From Aristolochia californica (lineage: Eukaryota; Streptophyta; Magnoliopsida; Piperales; Aristolochiaceae), in the NCBI GenBank assembly GCA_029961685.1, contig JARWKL010000002.1, positions 33,882,908-33,946,907 of the forward strand: 64,000 nucleotides of DNA, written 5' to 3'. How positions within the stretch are numbered: position 1 is the stretch's first letter; each line of letters begins with the position of its first letter. The position numbers were made by a program, and so were the translations under genes. A model generated the notes under the pieces. That model was not told where the DNA came from. It was given only the letters and a program-made list of their open reading frames with translations, and searched no databases. Positions 30,270 to 42,159 of the stretch are shown here, in pieces.

Positions 30270-33200
30270 ATGATCATATCTGTCTTTTCTGCTTTTTGTC
30301 TCTCAAGTAAGCAGAAAGTCTCTACTCAGCCATGGTATTTTGATTACGGTGCTTCTAACCATATGACCAACAATGTAGTGTCTCTTTCTAATGTCAAAAA
30401 GTACGATGGAAACCTTCACATCAACACTGCTAATGGCAGAGGCCTATCAATGCTATTGGTGATCTCTTCCCCTCCTTAGCTGATGTCTTTGTGTCTCCTG
30501 ACCTATCGACAAACCTTTTGTCCGTTGATCAACTGGTTGATAAAAATTGTAATGTTCAGTTCTCTCGCTCTAGTAGTGTTGTACAAGATCAAGTGTTGGG
30601 GAAGGTGATCACGAGGGCCTAAAGTGGGATGGCTATTTCCACTTAAAATTTTTCTATCCACCATTATTCCCCGTACTCCTGTACTTTCTTTTGCATGTAA
30701 TGTTGTTAGCTCTGGCACTAAGATGTAGCATAGATGTCTAGGCCACCCAAACTCGGACGTTCTTTGTACAATGTTTAAGTCTGGTTTATTAGGCAGTCAA
30801 ACATGCACCTCTCTTGATCTTTCTTTTGACTGTTCATCATGCAAACTTGGCAAAAGTAAAGTTTTACCATTTCCTCATAATGCCTCACATGCCTCCCACT
30901 ATTTTGATCTTATTCATAGTGATATTTGTGGAATTGCTCCTGTTGTCTCCCATGTGCAATATAAGTGCTTTGTTACCTTTATTGATGACTTTAGGCGGTT
31001 TACATGGGTCTACTTCTTACAGGCTAAGTATGAAGTTTTTGTTGTCTTTAAGAGGTTTCTTGCGCTTCTTGAAACACAATTTTCTGCTCACATTAAGATA
31101 CTGCGCTCTGACTCTGAAGATGAGTACATGTCTACTGAATTCCAAGATTTTCTTCAAAGCTAAAGCATTATCTCTCACCGTTGTTTTCCCTCGACACCGC
31201 AAAAAAATGGGGTAGCTGAGCAGAAAAATCGTCACTTTCTTGATATGGTCCGCACCCTTCTACTTGAATAATCCATTCCTCCCTGTTTTTTGTGTGAAGC
31301 ATTCTCAACCTCAATTCATTTAATCAACCACTTGCCCTCACCTACCTTGAATCATGTTTCTCCATTCATTAACTTATTTGGTTATTCTCTGTCATACACT
31401 GATCTTCGAACATTTGGTTGTGTTTGTTTTGTGCATCTACCTGATCATGAATGACATAAACTTACAACCCAATCAGTTATGTTTGCATTTCTTGGGTATG
31501 CCATTTCTCAACAAGACTATGTTTGTTATGATCCCCAGGCGCATTGAGTTCGTATTTATCAAAATGTGGTCTTCTTCGAAAATTAATATTTCGTTCTATC
31601 TCAAGTTACACTACCATCTGCATCTCTATCTAGTCTGCCTAGCTTTGATGAGTCTTGCACCAATTCATCACTGCCCCTTTCCGATCCCAACTTGGTGCCT
31701 ACTCCTGATCATCCCTCTGCTCCTATCCCCATCACTCTTCACAGGTCTACTCGTCCTTCTTTCCCTCCTGATACGTATGGTTTGCCCTCCCCTGTATCAC
31801 TTGCGGCTACTTTATCCTCTATTTCCATTCCCTTTTGCTACAAACAGGCTATGGCACATGAGTGTTGGCAAAAGGCAATGCAAACAGAACTACAAGTGCT
31901 AGAGGAGAATCACACTTGGGACATTGTGACTTGCCCCCTACTATTCGGCCTCTTGGGAGTAAGTGGGTCTTCTCTATCAAGCTGCGTTTAGATGGATCGT
32001 TGGATTGGTACAAAGTCTACCTTGTAGCCCTGGGGAACAACCAGGAATATGGGATTGATATGAGGAAACATTTGCGCCAGTTGCCAAGATGACCACAATC
32101 CGCTCTATATTAGCCATTGCAGCCTCCCACTCCTGGCCACTACATCAGATGGATGTGAAGAATGCCTTTCTACATGGTGACCTACAGGAAGATGTCTACA
32201 TGAAGCTCCCCTCAGGTATGACTAACTCCTCTCCTAAAGATGTCTGCAAGCTACGCCGTCCTCTGTATGGACTTAAGCAAGCCCCTCGATCTTGATTTGA
32301 GAAGTTTTGCGGCACACTTATTCTCCACAAGTTTACACAGAGTCAATATGCTTCATCTCTCTTCTATCATAAGTGTGTCGTGGGCATGGTCATTCTCTTG
32401 GTTTATGTGGATGACATCATCATTAATGGCACTAACTATGGCTTGATTACCAAGCTTTAACAGGTGTTGCATGCCACCTTTCATATGAAGGACCTTGGCC
32501 AGCTCACATACTTCTTAGGGCTGGAGGTACACCACCGACCCAACGGTATTTTCTTAAACTAGCATAAGTATATTCAAGATCTTATTACTCTAGCTGGGTT
32601 GGAGGACACATCTTCGGTTGTTACTCCTATGGAGGTCACTGTCAAATACAGGAAAGATGAAGGGGCTCTTCTTGATGATCCTACTATCTATCGATGACTG
32701 GTTGGGAGTTGCATATACTTGACCACTACTCGTTCGGACATCTCCTATGTTGTTCATCAGGGTAATCAGTTTATGTCTTCTCCTCGGCACCTTCATCATG
32801 CGGCAGTTCGATGCATCATCCGCTATCTGCAAGGTTCTCCTACTAGTGAATTATTCTTTCCTACAGGCTCCACGCTACAATTGGTTGCATACAATGATGC
32901 TGATTGGGTAGGGTGCCCCGATACCCATCATTCTACTACAAGCAGGTGTATGTTTTTAGGGGATACATTGATTTCTTGGAAATGTAAGAAACATGACTGG
33001 GTGTCCAAGTCATCCACCGGGCCGAGTATCGAATCATGTCTACTGCATGTTCTAAAGTTATTTTGCTCCGCGGTCTTCTTGTTGAGCTTCAGTTTCCTCA
33101 GACCTCACCTACACCACTTCATGCGGATAATAAGAGTGATATTCAGATTGTTGCCAACCCTATTTTCCATGAGAGCACCAAGCACATTGAGGTTGACTAT

Positions 33201-33360
33201 CACTCTATCCACAACACTTTGGAGCACCTGGTAATATCTCTTTCATACATTTTTTCGGATCTTCAAGTGGCTGATGTCTTCACCAAAGCATTGTCTCAAC
33301 CCCGACATAATTTTCTAGTTGGCAAATTGTTGCTGGTTGACTCACTAACATCAATTTGAG
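30270..33360 (+). pseudogene. Element K pol (protease, integrase, RT, RNase H), broken
   Basis: Protease region WYFDYGASNHMT (about 30336; the usual D-S-G is D-Y-G). Integrase: FDLIHSDICGIAP and FVTFIDDFRRFTW (about 30900-31010), then a stop after SLQS (31162). [22 protein letters not shown] (about 32140) and LVYVDDIIINGT (YVDD at 32404-32415). RNase H: NDADWVGCPDTHHSTTS (about 32893) and DLQVADVFTKALSQPRH near the end. Several stops and frame changes separate the domains. Confidence 0.85.
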
Positions 33361-33366
33361 GCAGGA

Positions 33367-33812
33367 TGTTACGATATATTGGGATGTATATTAGATAGAT
33401 TTTATGTTAATACTGGTTATATAATTTGTGTTATGTACATAGGGTAATTAAATAGGGCTTAATGGGCTGGGTGGCATTGTATTGGGCCCATGGGCTATTA
33501 TGTAATAAGCTTCCTAAGACCTAAGTTTAAATAGAAAAATAAAGAAGGGAAGGCAATGGATTCCATTCCAGAAATCTCTTCATCTCCCTCATCGAGAAAC
33601 CAGAGAGTGTGAAGCTCTCTGTCTGGACTGCACTGTAAGTCCCTAGAGATTGTGGTGATTCCGTCCACCACCATCAGAGCTGAGTGCTCTCTATTGGGTT
33701 GTGACGTCAGTCTAGTGACGAGGTGGTTCCATCCCCGGGAAAACCAGACCTTGAACTCTGGTCTTGGCTGATCCGTCAGCCTTGGTTCACCGTCGTAGAC
33801 CTCATTTTGTCA
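33367..33812 (+). repeat. 3' LTR of element K
   Basis: 446 bp, TGTTACGATATATTGGG to CTCATTTTGTCA. It resembles the element J LTR at 63211-63677 at its start, so K and J are related. Confidence 0.9.
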
Positions 33813-33965
33813 TTGCTATCAATACTCATTCATCTTCTAAGGATGGCTAGCTCTTACAAAATCTTTCAGAATACAGACAAGTTGCTGGTGCCTTGCAATA
33901 TCATACATATACATGGATAGATCTTTCTTATGATGTAAATATTTTTCACAATATGTGCATCAGCG
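33813..33965 (+). pseudogene. Element L, right part beyond K
   Basis: The sequence after K continues the copia text expected after the palm: a frame-broken VAGALQYIT-T-IDLSYDVN stretch (about 33880-33950), which belongs just before RNase H. It ends at the satellite. Confidence 0.6.
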
Positions 33966-33976
33966 CAAAGGCACAC

Positions 33977-34683
33977 ATCTTACGATGGTCAATCATATTC
34001 ATTGATATCATAAACTCCTCTTAACCAAGTTGAAACTAAGATATAGACAAAAGTGAGTGTGTGAAATTCGTGGTGGAATCTTTTGTAAAACCTTCAAATA
34101 CCATGTGTTTTTGAAAAAAGGTGTCGACATGTCTCAAATGTCCGTAAAAGATCATGTTATCCCTCCACATCTTAAAATGGTCAAACATATTCTTTGATAT
34201 CATAAACTCCTCTTAACCAAGTTAAAAGTTAGATATAGACAAAAGTAAGTTTGTCAAATTCGAGGTGAAATCTTTTGTAAAACCTCCAAATACCATATGT
34301 TATTGAAAATAGGTATAGACATGTCTCAAATGTATGTAAAAGCTCGTATTTTCCATCCACATCATAAGATGGTCAAACATATTCTTTGATATGTTAAAAT
34401 CCTCTTAACCAAGTTGAAATTGAGATATAGATAAAAGTGAGTTTGTGAAATTCGAGTTGGAATCTTTTGTTAAACCTCCAAATACCATATATTTTTGAAA
34501 ATAGGTGTAGACATGTCTCAAATGTTTTTAAAAGTTCATGTTATCCCTCTACATCTTAAGATGGTCAAACATATTCTTTGATATCATAAACTCCGCTTAA
34601 CCAAGTTGAAACTAAGATATAGACAAAAGTGAGTTTGTCAAATTCGAGGTGGATTCTTTTGTAAAACCTCCAAATACCATATG
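33977..34683 (+). repeat. 192-bp satellite, units 1-3 and part of 4
   Basis: Units start at 33977, 34169, 34361 and 34553, exactly 192 bp apart. Each carries ATGGTCAAACATATTCTTTG, CTCTTAACCAAGTTGAAA, CCTCCAAATACCAT and GACATGTCTCAAATGT. Unit 4 is interrupted by element E. The units differ at a modest number of positions. Confidence 0.9.
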
Positions 34684-34688
34684 TTTTT

Positions 34689-35318
34689 TGTTGGATGTAG
34701 GATCCCTTTTCCATAATTCCGAGCAAGAGAAAGAAGAGAGAAAAAAGATAAAAGGGAAGAAGAGCATTTGGGTAGAGAGAAGAAAAAATAAAAGAGCAAA
34801 GAGAGGTTGCGCCAAGCAAAGGGAGAGAGAGAGAGACTAACTCGAGATTGAGATGTGTAACTTCATTAATTCCGAATTAAAACACCTCTATTTATAGTAG
34901 AGGAGGAGGTAGAGTCCTTACACAATTAGCCTTTCAATCCTAATTACATTCCAAGTCTAACTCTCTAAGATAAGTCTATTTAAACCAAACTACTAGAAGC
35001 ATAATAAGAGTTGAACTCTTGCTTTCTTCACGTGAGTATAGGGGAGAAGGCCAGATCATAGAATTATCCTTGTGGGTCCCTTGTGATCCTCCAGCTCATC
35101 TGGAAAAGGTTGACAACTCATGAGATTTTTGTGGATCCCACTTGAGCTTCAAGTCTTCTAATTCAATTCTGCTTGTGCTTCTTGATTCCTTAACTCGTGC
35201 TTGCTTGGGTGAGGACTCCTCTTGGTGTACCACGTCCTCTAGGACTCTTCTTGGTGCCCCACGACCTCATGGTGGGTCCCACCAGCTCGAGCACCATGGT
35301 GGGTCCCACATTGTAACA
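34689..35318 (-). repeat. 3' LTR of element E
   Basis: 630 bp, TGTTGGATGTAGGATCCC to CCCACATTGTAACA, followed by the complement of the purine tract (CTCCCCCTCAAGC). Confidence 0.9.
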
Positions 35319-35325
35319 CTCCCCC

Positions 35326-38300
35326 TCAAGCTGGGGGTGAGAAGACATCACAAATGCCCAACTTGCTGCATATGGTAGACATAATCTTGTGAGTGACTGG
35401 CTTGGTGAGAATGTTTGCAACTTGATTTTGTGATGATATATGTTTCAGAGATAAGAAACCAACTTGGAACTTTTCTCGTATAAAATGGTAATCCACTTCA
35501 ATATGCTTTGTTCTTTCATAGAAGACAGGATTCGATGTAATGTGTATTATTGCTTGATTGTCACAGTATAGATCTATTGAAACTTCATTGTAGAATCCCA
35601 ACTCAGTGAAAAGAGATCTTATCCATATGAGTTGACTAACAGTGTGTGCCATGGCTCTATATTTTGCTTCTGCACTCGACCATGCTACTACATTTGGCTT
35701 TTTGCTTCTCCATGTAACCAAATTTCCTCCAACCATCGTACAAAATCTCGAAGTAGACTTTCAGTCATCTGGGGATCCAGTCCAGTCTGCATCTGGGAAT
35801 CCTTCGATGTTGAAGTGACCATGATTTTTATATAGAAGCCCCCTTCCAGGAGCTCCTTTTAGTTATCATAGTATTCTTTCAAGTGTTTGCCAATGACTAA
35901 GTTGTAGCTTGTGCATGTATTGGCTTACCACACTTACTGTGTCTGAAATATCCGGCCTTGTTACACATAGGTAAATAAGTCGTCCCACTAGTCTTTGATA
36001 TTTTCCAATATTTACATATTCTCAAGTGCCTCCACATAATTTTGTATTTGCATCCATAGGAGTGTCTATTGGTTTGCATCCCATCATTCATGTTTCTTGT
36101 AGTAGATCAAGAGCATACTTCCTTTGGGATAGGACAATCCCATGTCAGGATTGTAACACTTTAATACCCAAGAAATATTTGAGTAATCCAAGATCCTTCG
36201 TCTTGAATTATGCACATATTTTCTCCTTTGTTTTCTAAATGCCCTCAGAATCGCTTCTAGTTAAAATAATATCATAAACATATACAACTAGAATCACCTT
36301 ACCTCTCGCTGTATTTTCAATAAATACTGAGTGATTTGTAGAGTATCTGTGAAAACCGGCCCGTCTGATGGCTTGACTGAATTTCTCAAACCATGCCCGA
36401 GGGGATTGCTTTAGACCTTATAGAGATTTTTTAAGGTGGCATACGGACTCCACCTCAACCACATACCTAGGTGGTTATGGCATGTAATTTTCTTCTTTAA
36501 TATCACCATTTAGAAATGCATTTTTTACATGTAGTTGATATATTGACCATGATGAATTGGCAGCCAAAGATAATAAGATACATACCGAATTCATTTTTGT
36601 CACTGGAGAGAAGGTTTCTTCATAATCAATTCCATAGCACTGAATATAAACTTTTGCAACCAGTCGAGCCTTCAGTCGTGCAATGGACCCATCCGGATTG
36701 TGTTTGATAGTATAAACCCACTTGCAACCAACATGTTTTTTTATCTATGGGAAGAGGAACCAATGACTATGTATGATTGTCATTAAGTGCCTTCATTTCT
36801 TCATCCATTGCTGCCTTCCACCTTGGATTTTGTAGAGCCACCTGATATGACTGTGGAACAGATATGGAGGAAATAGAAGAAAGAAACCGACAACATAAAG
36901 GTGAGAGGCGATGATGAGACACAAAATTGGAAATAGGATGAGAAGTAGAAGGTTGAGCGCATGATCGAGGTTCTTTCCGTATAGCAATAGGGCGAGTATC
37001 ATATTGAGGACCAAAATAGCTGGTGATGAAGGACTTACCTCTGGTGGATCTATTAACTCGACAGGTGTGGTGTCAACCACTTGCTCTGGTGGTTGAATGA
37101 TCTTTGTATCATGAGGCACAACCGATCTAGGGGAACTTTGTATTGAGGATAGACTAGGAGGAGCACTATCAAAATAATATGAGGAGTCTTCAAAAAATGT
37201 TCTGTCCATGGACACAAATGAACGTTGAAGAGTAGGAATATAACAAACATAACCCTTTTGTGCGAGAGTATCCAAAAAAAATACACTTGATAGATTTAGG
37301 ATCAAGTTTGCTTTGTCTAGGTAATGAGTTATGAACAAAACTTTGACATCCAAAGACTTTTAACGGTAATGAAAATGGATCATCATTCGGTAATAATCTA
37401 GAGTAGGGAGATTTATTACCAAGAATAGTAGATGGTTGACGATTAATAACAAATGAAGCCGTAAGGACGGCATGAGGCCAATAAAAGTATGGAACTTTCA
37501 TGGCATATAACAAACCTCGAACTACCTCAAGAATATGATGATTTTTCCGTTCGGCTACTTCGTTTTGTTGAGGAGTGTAGGCGCATGATGTTTGATGGAT
37601 AATGCCATTTTTTTGACAAAAGGAGTCAAGGTCTTTGGAAATGTATTCTTTAGCATTATTATACCGACCAAATTGTGTGAGTACCATAGCATGAAATGAC
37701 TTAAGCTCATAACGCTCCTTAAAGATAAACAACCAAGAGTTCGAAGTGAAATCATCAATAAAAGTAATAAAATATTTTGCTTGAAAAATATTAGAGACAC
37801 TCAAGGGCCCCAAACATCAGTATGAATTAACAAAAATGAAGGGTCACTTTTGACTTTTGGACGAGGAGAGTATGTACTCCTTTGATGTTTACTCAATTGA
37901 TAGACCTCACAACAAAAAATTGACCTGACTTTTAGAGATGGAAACATATAATGAAGAGACAATGCAGAAGGATGTCCCAATCGATTGTGCCTTAAACATG
38001 TCTCATTTTAAGTAGTAGAAACCATATTAATTTTTGGCACGTCCAAGTAGTAAAGCCCCCCTTATTCATGGCCTCCACCAATCACCTGCTTCGTTACAAG
38101 ATCCTGAAAGACACATGAAGTGGGTGAGAAGGTAACCGAGCAATTAAAATATTTTTTAATCTGACTAACAAATAATAGGTTTAAAGGAAAATTAGGAACA
38201 AAAAGAATATTAGTGAGCATAAGTGATGGGGTGACAAAAGTGGAACCTTTCCCTTGGACTTTGGTTTGAGAACCGTCAGTTATGGTAACAAACTTGTGTG

Positions 38301-38462
38301 AAAGACTCGGAGATAGAGAATGGAATAAATTTTTGTTACCTGTAAGATGCTTGAAGGCTCCTGAATCAATTATCCAGGATGAAGATGAGGCAGATAGCAC
38401 ACGTGAAGCGGTAGTGGCAACAGTAGTTGCAGAGGAACTAGGAGAAGAACCTAATGGTCTTC
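35326..38462 (-). pseudogene. Element E pol (protease, integrase, RT, RNase H), broken
   Basis: Protease SSSWIIDSGAFKHLTGNK (about 38380, D-S-G kept). Integrase core FITFIDDFTSNSWLF (about 37770), CAYTPQQNEVAERKNHHILE (about 37580), and a connection region ending in PHSYQ-ALQNPRWKAAMDEE-like text in broken frame (about 36800). RT region about 36090-36770, with the active site reading YVYD (about 36271-36285) in place of YVDD. RNase H up to 35326, with AWSSAEAKYRAMAHTV and [16 protein letters not shown]. It is the best preserved pol C-terminus on this strand but has several stops and frameshifts. Confidence 0.87.
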
Positions 38463-39440
38463 ATTTTTTGAAATAGCTCATACTCTTCGTCATTAATATT
38501 TTTTGTGCAGCTGTTGTTGTGGGATGTTCTTCTTTTGTATCACTCATAAAGGCTTGATTCGCCCTTGTCAATTCTGACTTTTCATTTGCTTTATAGCATA
38601 TTTCTTTATAATGGCCATATTTTCCATAGTAAGTGCATGCCCTATAACGGCACTGATCTATAGTGTGGCCAAAAAATTTACAATGTGTACATTTGGTATC
38701 ATCTGTTCTACTAGCACCAGTCCTTCCACCTCTTCCTCTCCCCATCTATAACCTCTACCTTGGCCTTGGCCGCGGTCAGCTCTATGATCAAAATACATAG
38801 CGGATGATACATCAGTAGTGGAGGAAGAAGTGTCTGGAATACGAAGTAGTGTTGCACACACATCATCAAACTTTGAGACAGCAGAAGCACTCAAATGTTG
38901 ACTCTTGGCAATCTCAAGATGAGGTTTAATATTTGCAAGACAAATAGTAGTAATTAAGGCTTCCTTCTGTTTATCATGGATAGAAATATCAGTGGTTAAG
39001 GGCTGAGCTAACTTCCACTCTTGAAGAAAGCCTCTAAAGCGGGCCAAGTACTCATGAATATTTTCTCCTTGTTTAGTATTCAACATTCTTTAGAGAATAT
39101 CATAGGGTCTATGTAGTGTATCCAGGCATGAGTATAGTTTAGCACATGTCTCCCAAATTTGTTTAGCAGTATCAAGATGAATAACATTACTAGATACATG
39201 TTCTTCCATGCTATTTTTTAGCCAACCAATTACCAAAGTATTATTCTTCAGCCATTTCATATAAAAAATATCATCTTCATCAATAGGTGGTCCTCTGGTA
39301 GTGAGATGACCAAGTAGGTCTTTTGTTATAAGAAACCTCTGAACCGATGTGGACCAACTCATAAAATTTGATACCCCACGTAAGGGTATGGTGGTGTTTC
39401 TCAGTATATCACCTTTGATATTCATATTTTCGTCAGCCAT
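38463..39440 (-). pseudogene. Element E gag
   Basis: The first frame (39440-39090) starts MADENMNIKGDILRNTTIPL and continues SNFMSWSTSVQRFLITKDLL, the usual copia gag N-terminus. After one stop (near 39088) the second frame (39086-38658) gives ENIHEYLARFRGFLQEWKLA and IKPHLEIAKSQHL. A third (38745-38461) has two knuckles, CTHCKFFGHTIDQC and CTYYGKYGHYKEIC; the second has Tyr for a Cys. Three frames for one gag show it is no longer functional. Confidence 0.85.
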
Positions 39441-39921
39441 GATAGGCCTTTCTTAAAAAAATAATTCTAATAATAACACCAAGTAGCACTCCTTCAATCA
39501 ACTCGATGTATGGGAAAATTTAGCATCAATGCTAAATTATGATTCTTATTTTTTTTTTTTCCAAAAACCACTTATAAGAGGCTCAATAATATTTTTCTAT
39601 ATCATGGAACTCTTATCCCACAAAAAAAAAATCCAATAATCAGAATATGGACTGGTCCAGGTAAACAGAATTTCCAAACCGGTAAAACTATTTTGATAGC
39701 TCCTTCTAGATAGAGAGGCATGCATATCCATAACATAATAAGATTAAAGAATTCACATATTCATCCTTGAATCATCTTCTAAATTCCAAAACTATTAGCA
39801 TAAAAAAAAATTTGAACACTTATCTCTTGGCTTGTGTTCTTCCTTCATAAAGAGCCTTCTTTAAGTGGTGTTGATCATCACTTCTCTAGAGCATTCCTTT
39901 GATGAAGGATCCTGAAGACCA

Positions 39922-40578
39922 TGTTGGATTTAGGATCCCATTTCCATAATTCTGAGCAAGATAAAGAAGAGAGAAAAAAGATAAAAGGAAAGAACAGCTC
40001 TCGGGTAGAGAGAAGAAAAAATACAAGAGCAAAGAGAAGTTGTGCCAAGCAAAGGGAGAGAGAGAGAGAGTAACTCGAGATTGAGATGTGTAACTTCATT
40101 AATTCCGAATTACAACACCTCTATTTATATTAGAGAAGGAGGTAGAGTCCTTATAAAATTAGCCTTTCAATCCTAATTACATTCCAACTCTGACTCTCTA
40201 AGATAAGTCTCTTTAAACCAAACTACTAGAAGCATAATATGAGTTGAACTCTTGATTTCTTCACTTGACTATAGGGGAGAAAGCCAGATCATAGCCTTAT
40301 ACTTGTGGGTCCCTCGTGATCCTCCAACTCATCTTGATAAGGATGACAGCTCGTGAGATATTTGTGGGTCCCACTTGATCTTCAAGTCTTCTAACTCAAT
40401 TCTGCTTGTGCTTCTTGATTCTTTAACTTGTGCTTGCTTGGGTGAGGACTCTTCTTGGAGTCTCACATACTCTAGGACTCTTCTTGATGTCCCACGTCCT
40501 CATGGTGGGTTCCACCAACTTGAGCATCATGGTGGGTCTCACCAGCTCGAGCACCATGGTGGGTCCCACATTGTAACA
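39922..40578 (-). repeat. 5' LTR of element E
   Basis: 657 bp. It is longer than the 3' LTR chiefly through a ~27-bp direct duplication around 40500-40560 (ACTTGAGCATCATGGTGGG and GCTCGAGCACCATGGTGGG). Confidence 0.9.
40121..40129 (-). promoter_or_regulatory. TATA box of element E 5' LTR
   Basis: The minus strand reads TATAAATAG just before AGGTGTTGTAATTCGG. The 3' LTR has the same box near 34889. Confidence 0.6.
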
Positions 40579-40583
40579 TTTTT

Positions 40584-40830
40584 GAAAATAGGTATAGACG
40601 TGTCTCAATGTCTGTAAAAGCTCGTGTTGTCCCTCCACATCTTAAGATGGTCAAACATATTCTTTGACATCATAAACTCCTCTTAACCAAGTTGAAACTA
40701 AGATATAGGCAAAAGTGAGTTTGTCAAATTCGAGGTGGAATGTTTTGTAAAACCTCCAAATACCATGTGTTTTTGAAAATAGGTATAGACATGTCTCAAA
40801 TGTTTTTAAAAGCTTGTGTTATCCCTCCAC
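40584..40830 (+). repeat. 192-bp satellite, rest of unit 4 and unit 5
   Basis: After element E the phase is kept: the end of unit 4 runs to 40638 and unit 5 is 40639-40830. The array stops at a unit boundary (ATCCCTCCAC). Confidence 0.88.
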
Positions 40831-41818
40831 AAATGACTAGAAACCTAACAAATGGCATCTTTCATAAAATCTTCCAAATACTATAATAGACATGTAAGCA
40901 CCACTTCCTTTAATTTTTTTTTTTTTTTGAATATGATATCTAAAATCATGTAGTTGGCCCAAACCTTTACCCTCTTTAATAAAACAGGAATCCTGCCACT
41001 ACCCTAGATTAGTTTCCAAAAAGTAGACTCAAAGATTTGAGAGTTGGCTGCTTCTATCACTAGCAATTATGCTAAATCTCTGCAGCTAAGTTGATTTCCA
41101 GTCATTTGGAATTGGGAGCCTCTAAAAGTTTCAGGGATCGTATGGACACTTTGTTGAGTAAGATTAATAGGGGAGTCTGCTCTCATTTCAATGGAGAAAG
41201 TTGTATGTCCTACTCTCAATTTGGTAAAGGTACGCAAACAATCAAATCATTATGTAGTATTCTTTTTTCTCGGATGATCTACATTTACTGGAGAGTCTAC
41301 TTTTTTATGCTAGCATGTCTTATGGAAAGTTTTATAGAATTTACTTTTTGGTGTTAGTGTAAACCTACGGGAAGTGTATGATGAATTCAATAATAAAATG
41401 GATTTATGATGAGGCTGTCAGGAGAAATGTAGTAATGGTGAGTTGAGTTAAGGAAGGAAATCATGAATATACTACACCATTAAATACTGTCTGGGAGGAG
41501 AGGGAGGGCTTCAACCTCCTCTTCTCCAGTGTCCCTCTTTACCATGACCTATCTAATGATCATGGTCAATCATTAGATAGATGAAGATGGAATGTGCAAT
41601 TCCACCTCTCAGTATGGACTTTTCATTTCTCTAGTTTTATGAAGAATGTAGGAGATCACTTTCTCTTGGTGAAGTGAATATCACCCAAGTTCCATTAACC
41701 ACTTATGCATTGTAATTTTCTCCATTGGTTTCACTTTCTACTCCAACTTTCCAGAGTATACTAACAACCTTTTTTCAAATGTGAAAAAAATGTGCTAATT
41801 TAGGGGAAATATCATAAC
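40831..41818. other. Unassigned spacer
   Basis: No gene is recognised. An 88-codon ORF (41091-41357) has no domain. A perfect 11-bp inverted repeat with a 10-nt loop lies at 41549-41580 (CTATCTAATGA / TCATTAGATAG). Confidence 0.5.
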
Positions 41819-42159
41819 ATGGTTGAATCTACTTTTGTTGGAGTACTACCATCGCTGCCGCGGACGACGAATACCATCTCACCCCGTCGTGAAAAAAATC
41901 ATTCGAAGTGGGAAATCTCCTCTTCTAGAAATCAGAAATTGGCAAATCATGGGGGCACATCTGGAGTATCTGATGCATTTGGCGTATCTATCGAGATTAT
42001 CAATCCACAGGCGCATCCGTCTAGTTCATCAGACGCACTTTGTGCGCACCTGATGAGGCCTCCTTTTGCATAGATGCCGAGGCTTCTCAGTGCAGACGTA
42101 GTGCTCGAAATCCAGGCCTTCGCACGCAAAGCCCAAGATTGGCTATGATGTTTGGGGTT

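Larger units (their letters stand above)
28433..33812 (+). mobile_element. Element K: full-length Ty1/copia retrotransposon
   Basis: A 5380-bp element with two 446-bp LTRs, primer site variant TGGTATAAGAAC (28879-28890), gag, protease, integrase, RT, RNase H and a purine tract (weak: TTGAGGCAGGA). The flanks TTTCT (28428-28432) and TTGCT (33813-33817) are a target duplication with one mismatch. It is inserted inside relic L. Stops and frameshifts break gag and pol, but the RT motif YVDD is kept. Confidence 0.88.
34689..40578 (-). mobile_element. Element E: full-length Ty1/copia retrotransposon in the satellite
   Basis: 5890 bp with LTRs of 630 bp (3', 34689-35318) and 657 bp (5', 39922-40578). 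The duplication TTTTT (34684-34688, 40579-40583) lies within the satellite motif ATG(T)nGAAAATAGG. The order of gag, protease, integrase, RT and RNase H on the minus strand is that of copia. The base pairs next to the 5' LTR (minus TGGTCTTCAGGATCC) only partly resemble the tRNA-iMet site. Pol is broken and the RT motif is YVYD. Confidence 0.9.

Noticed and set aside
33977..40830. CRISPR-like regularly spaced repeats
   Set aside because: The 192-bp units are directly adjacent, without unique spacers, in a plant genome; this is a satellite.
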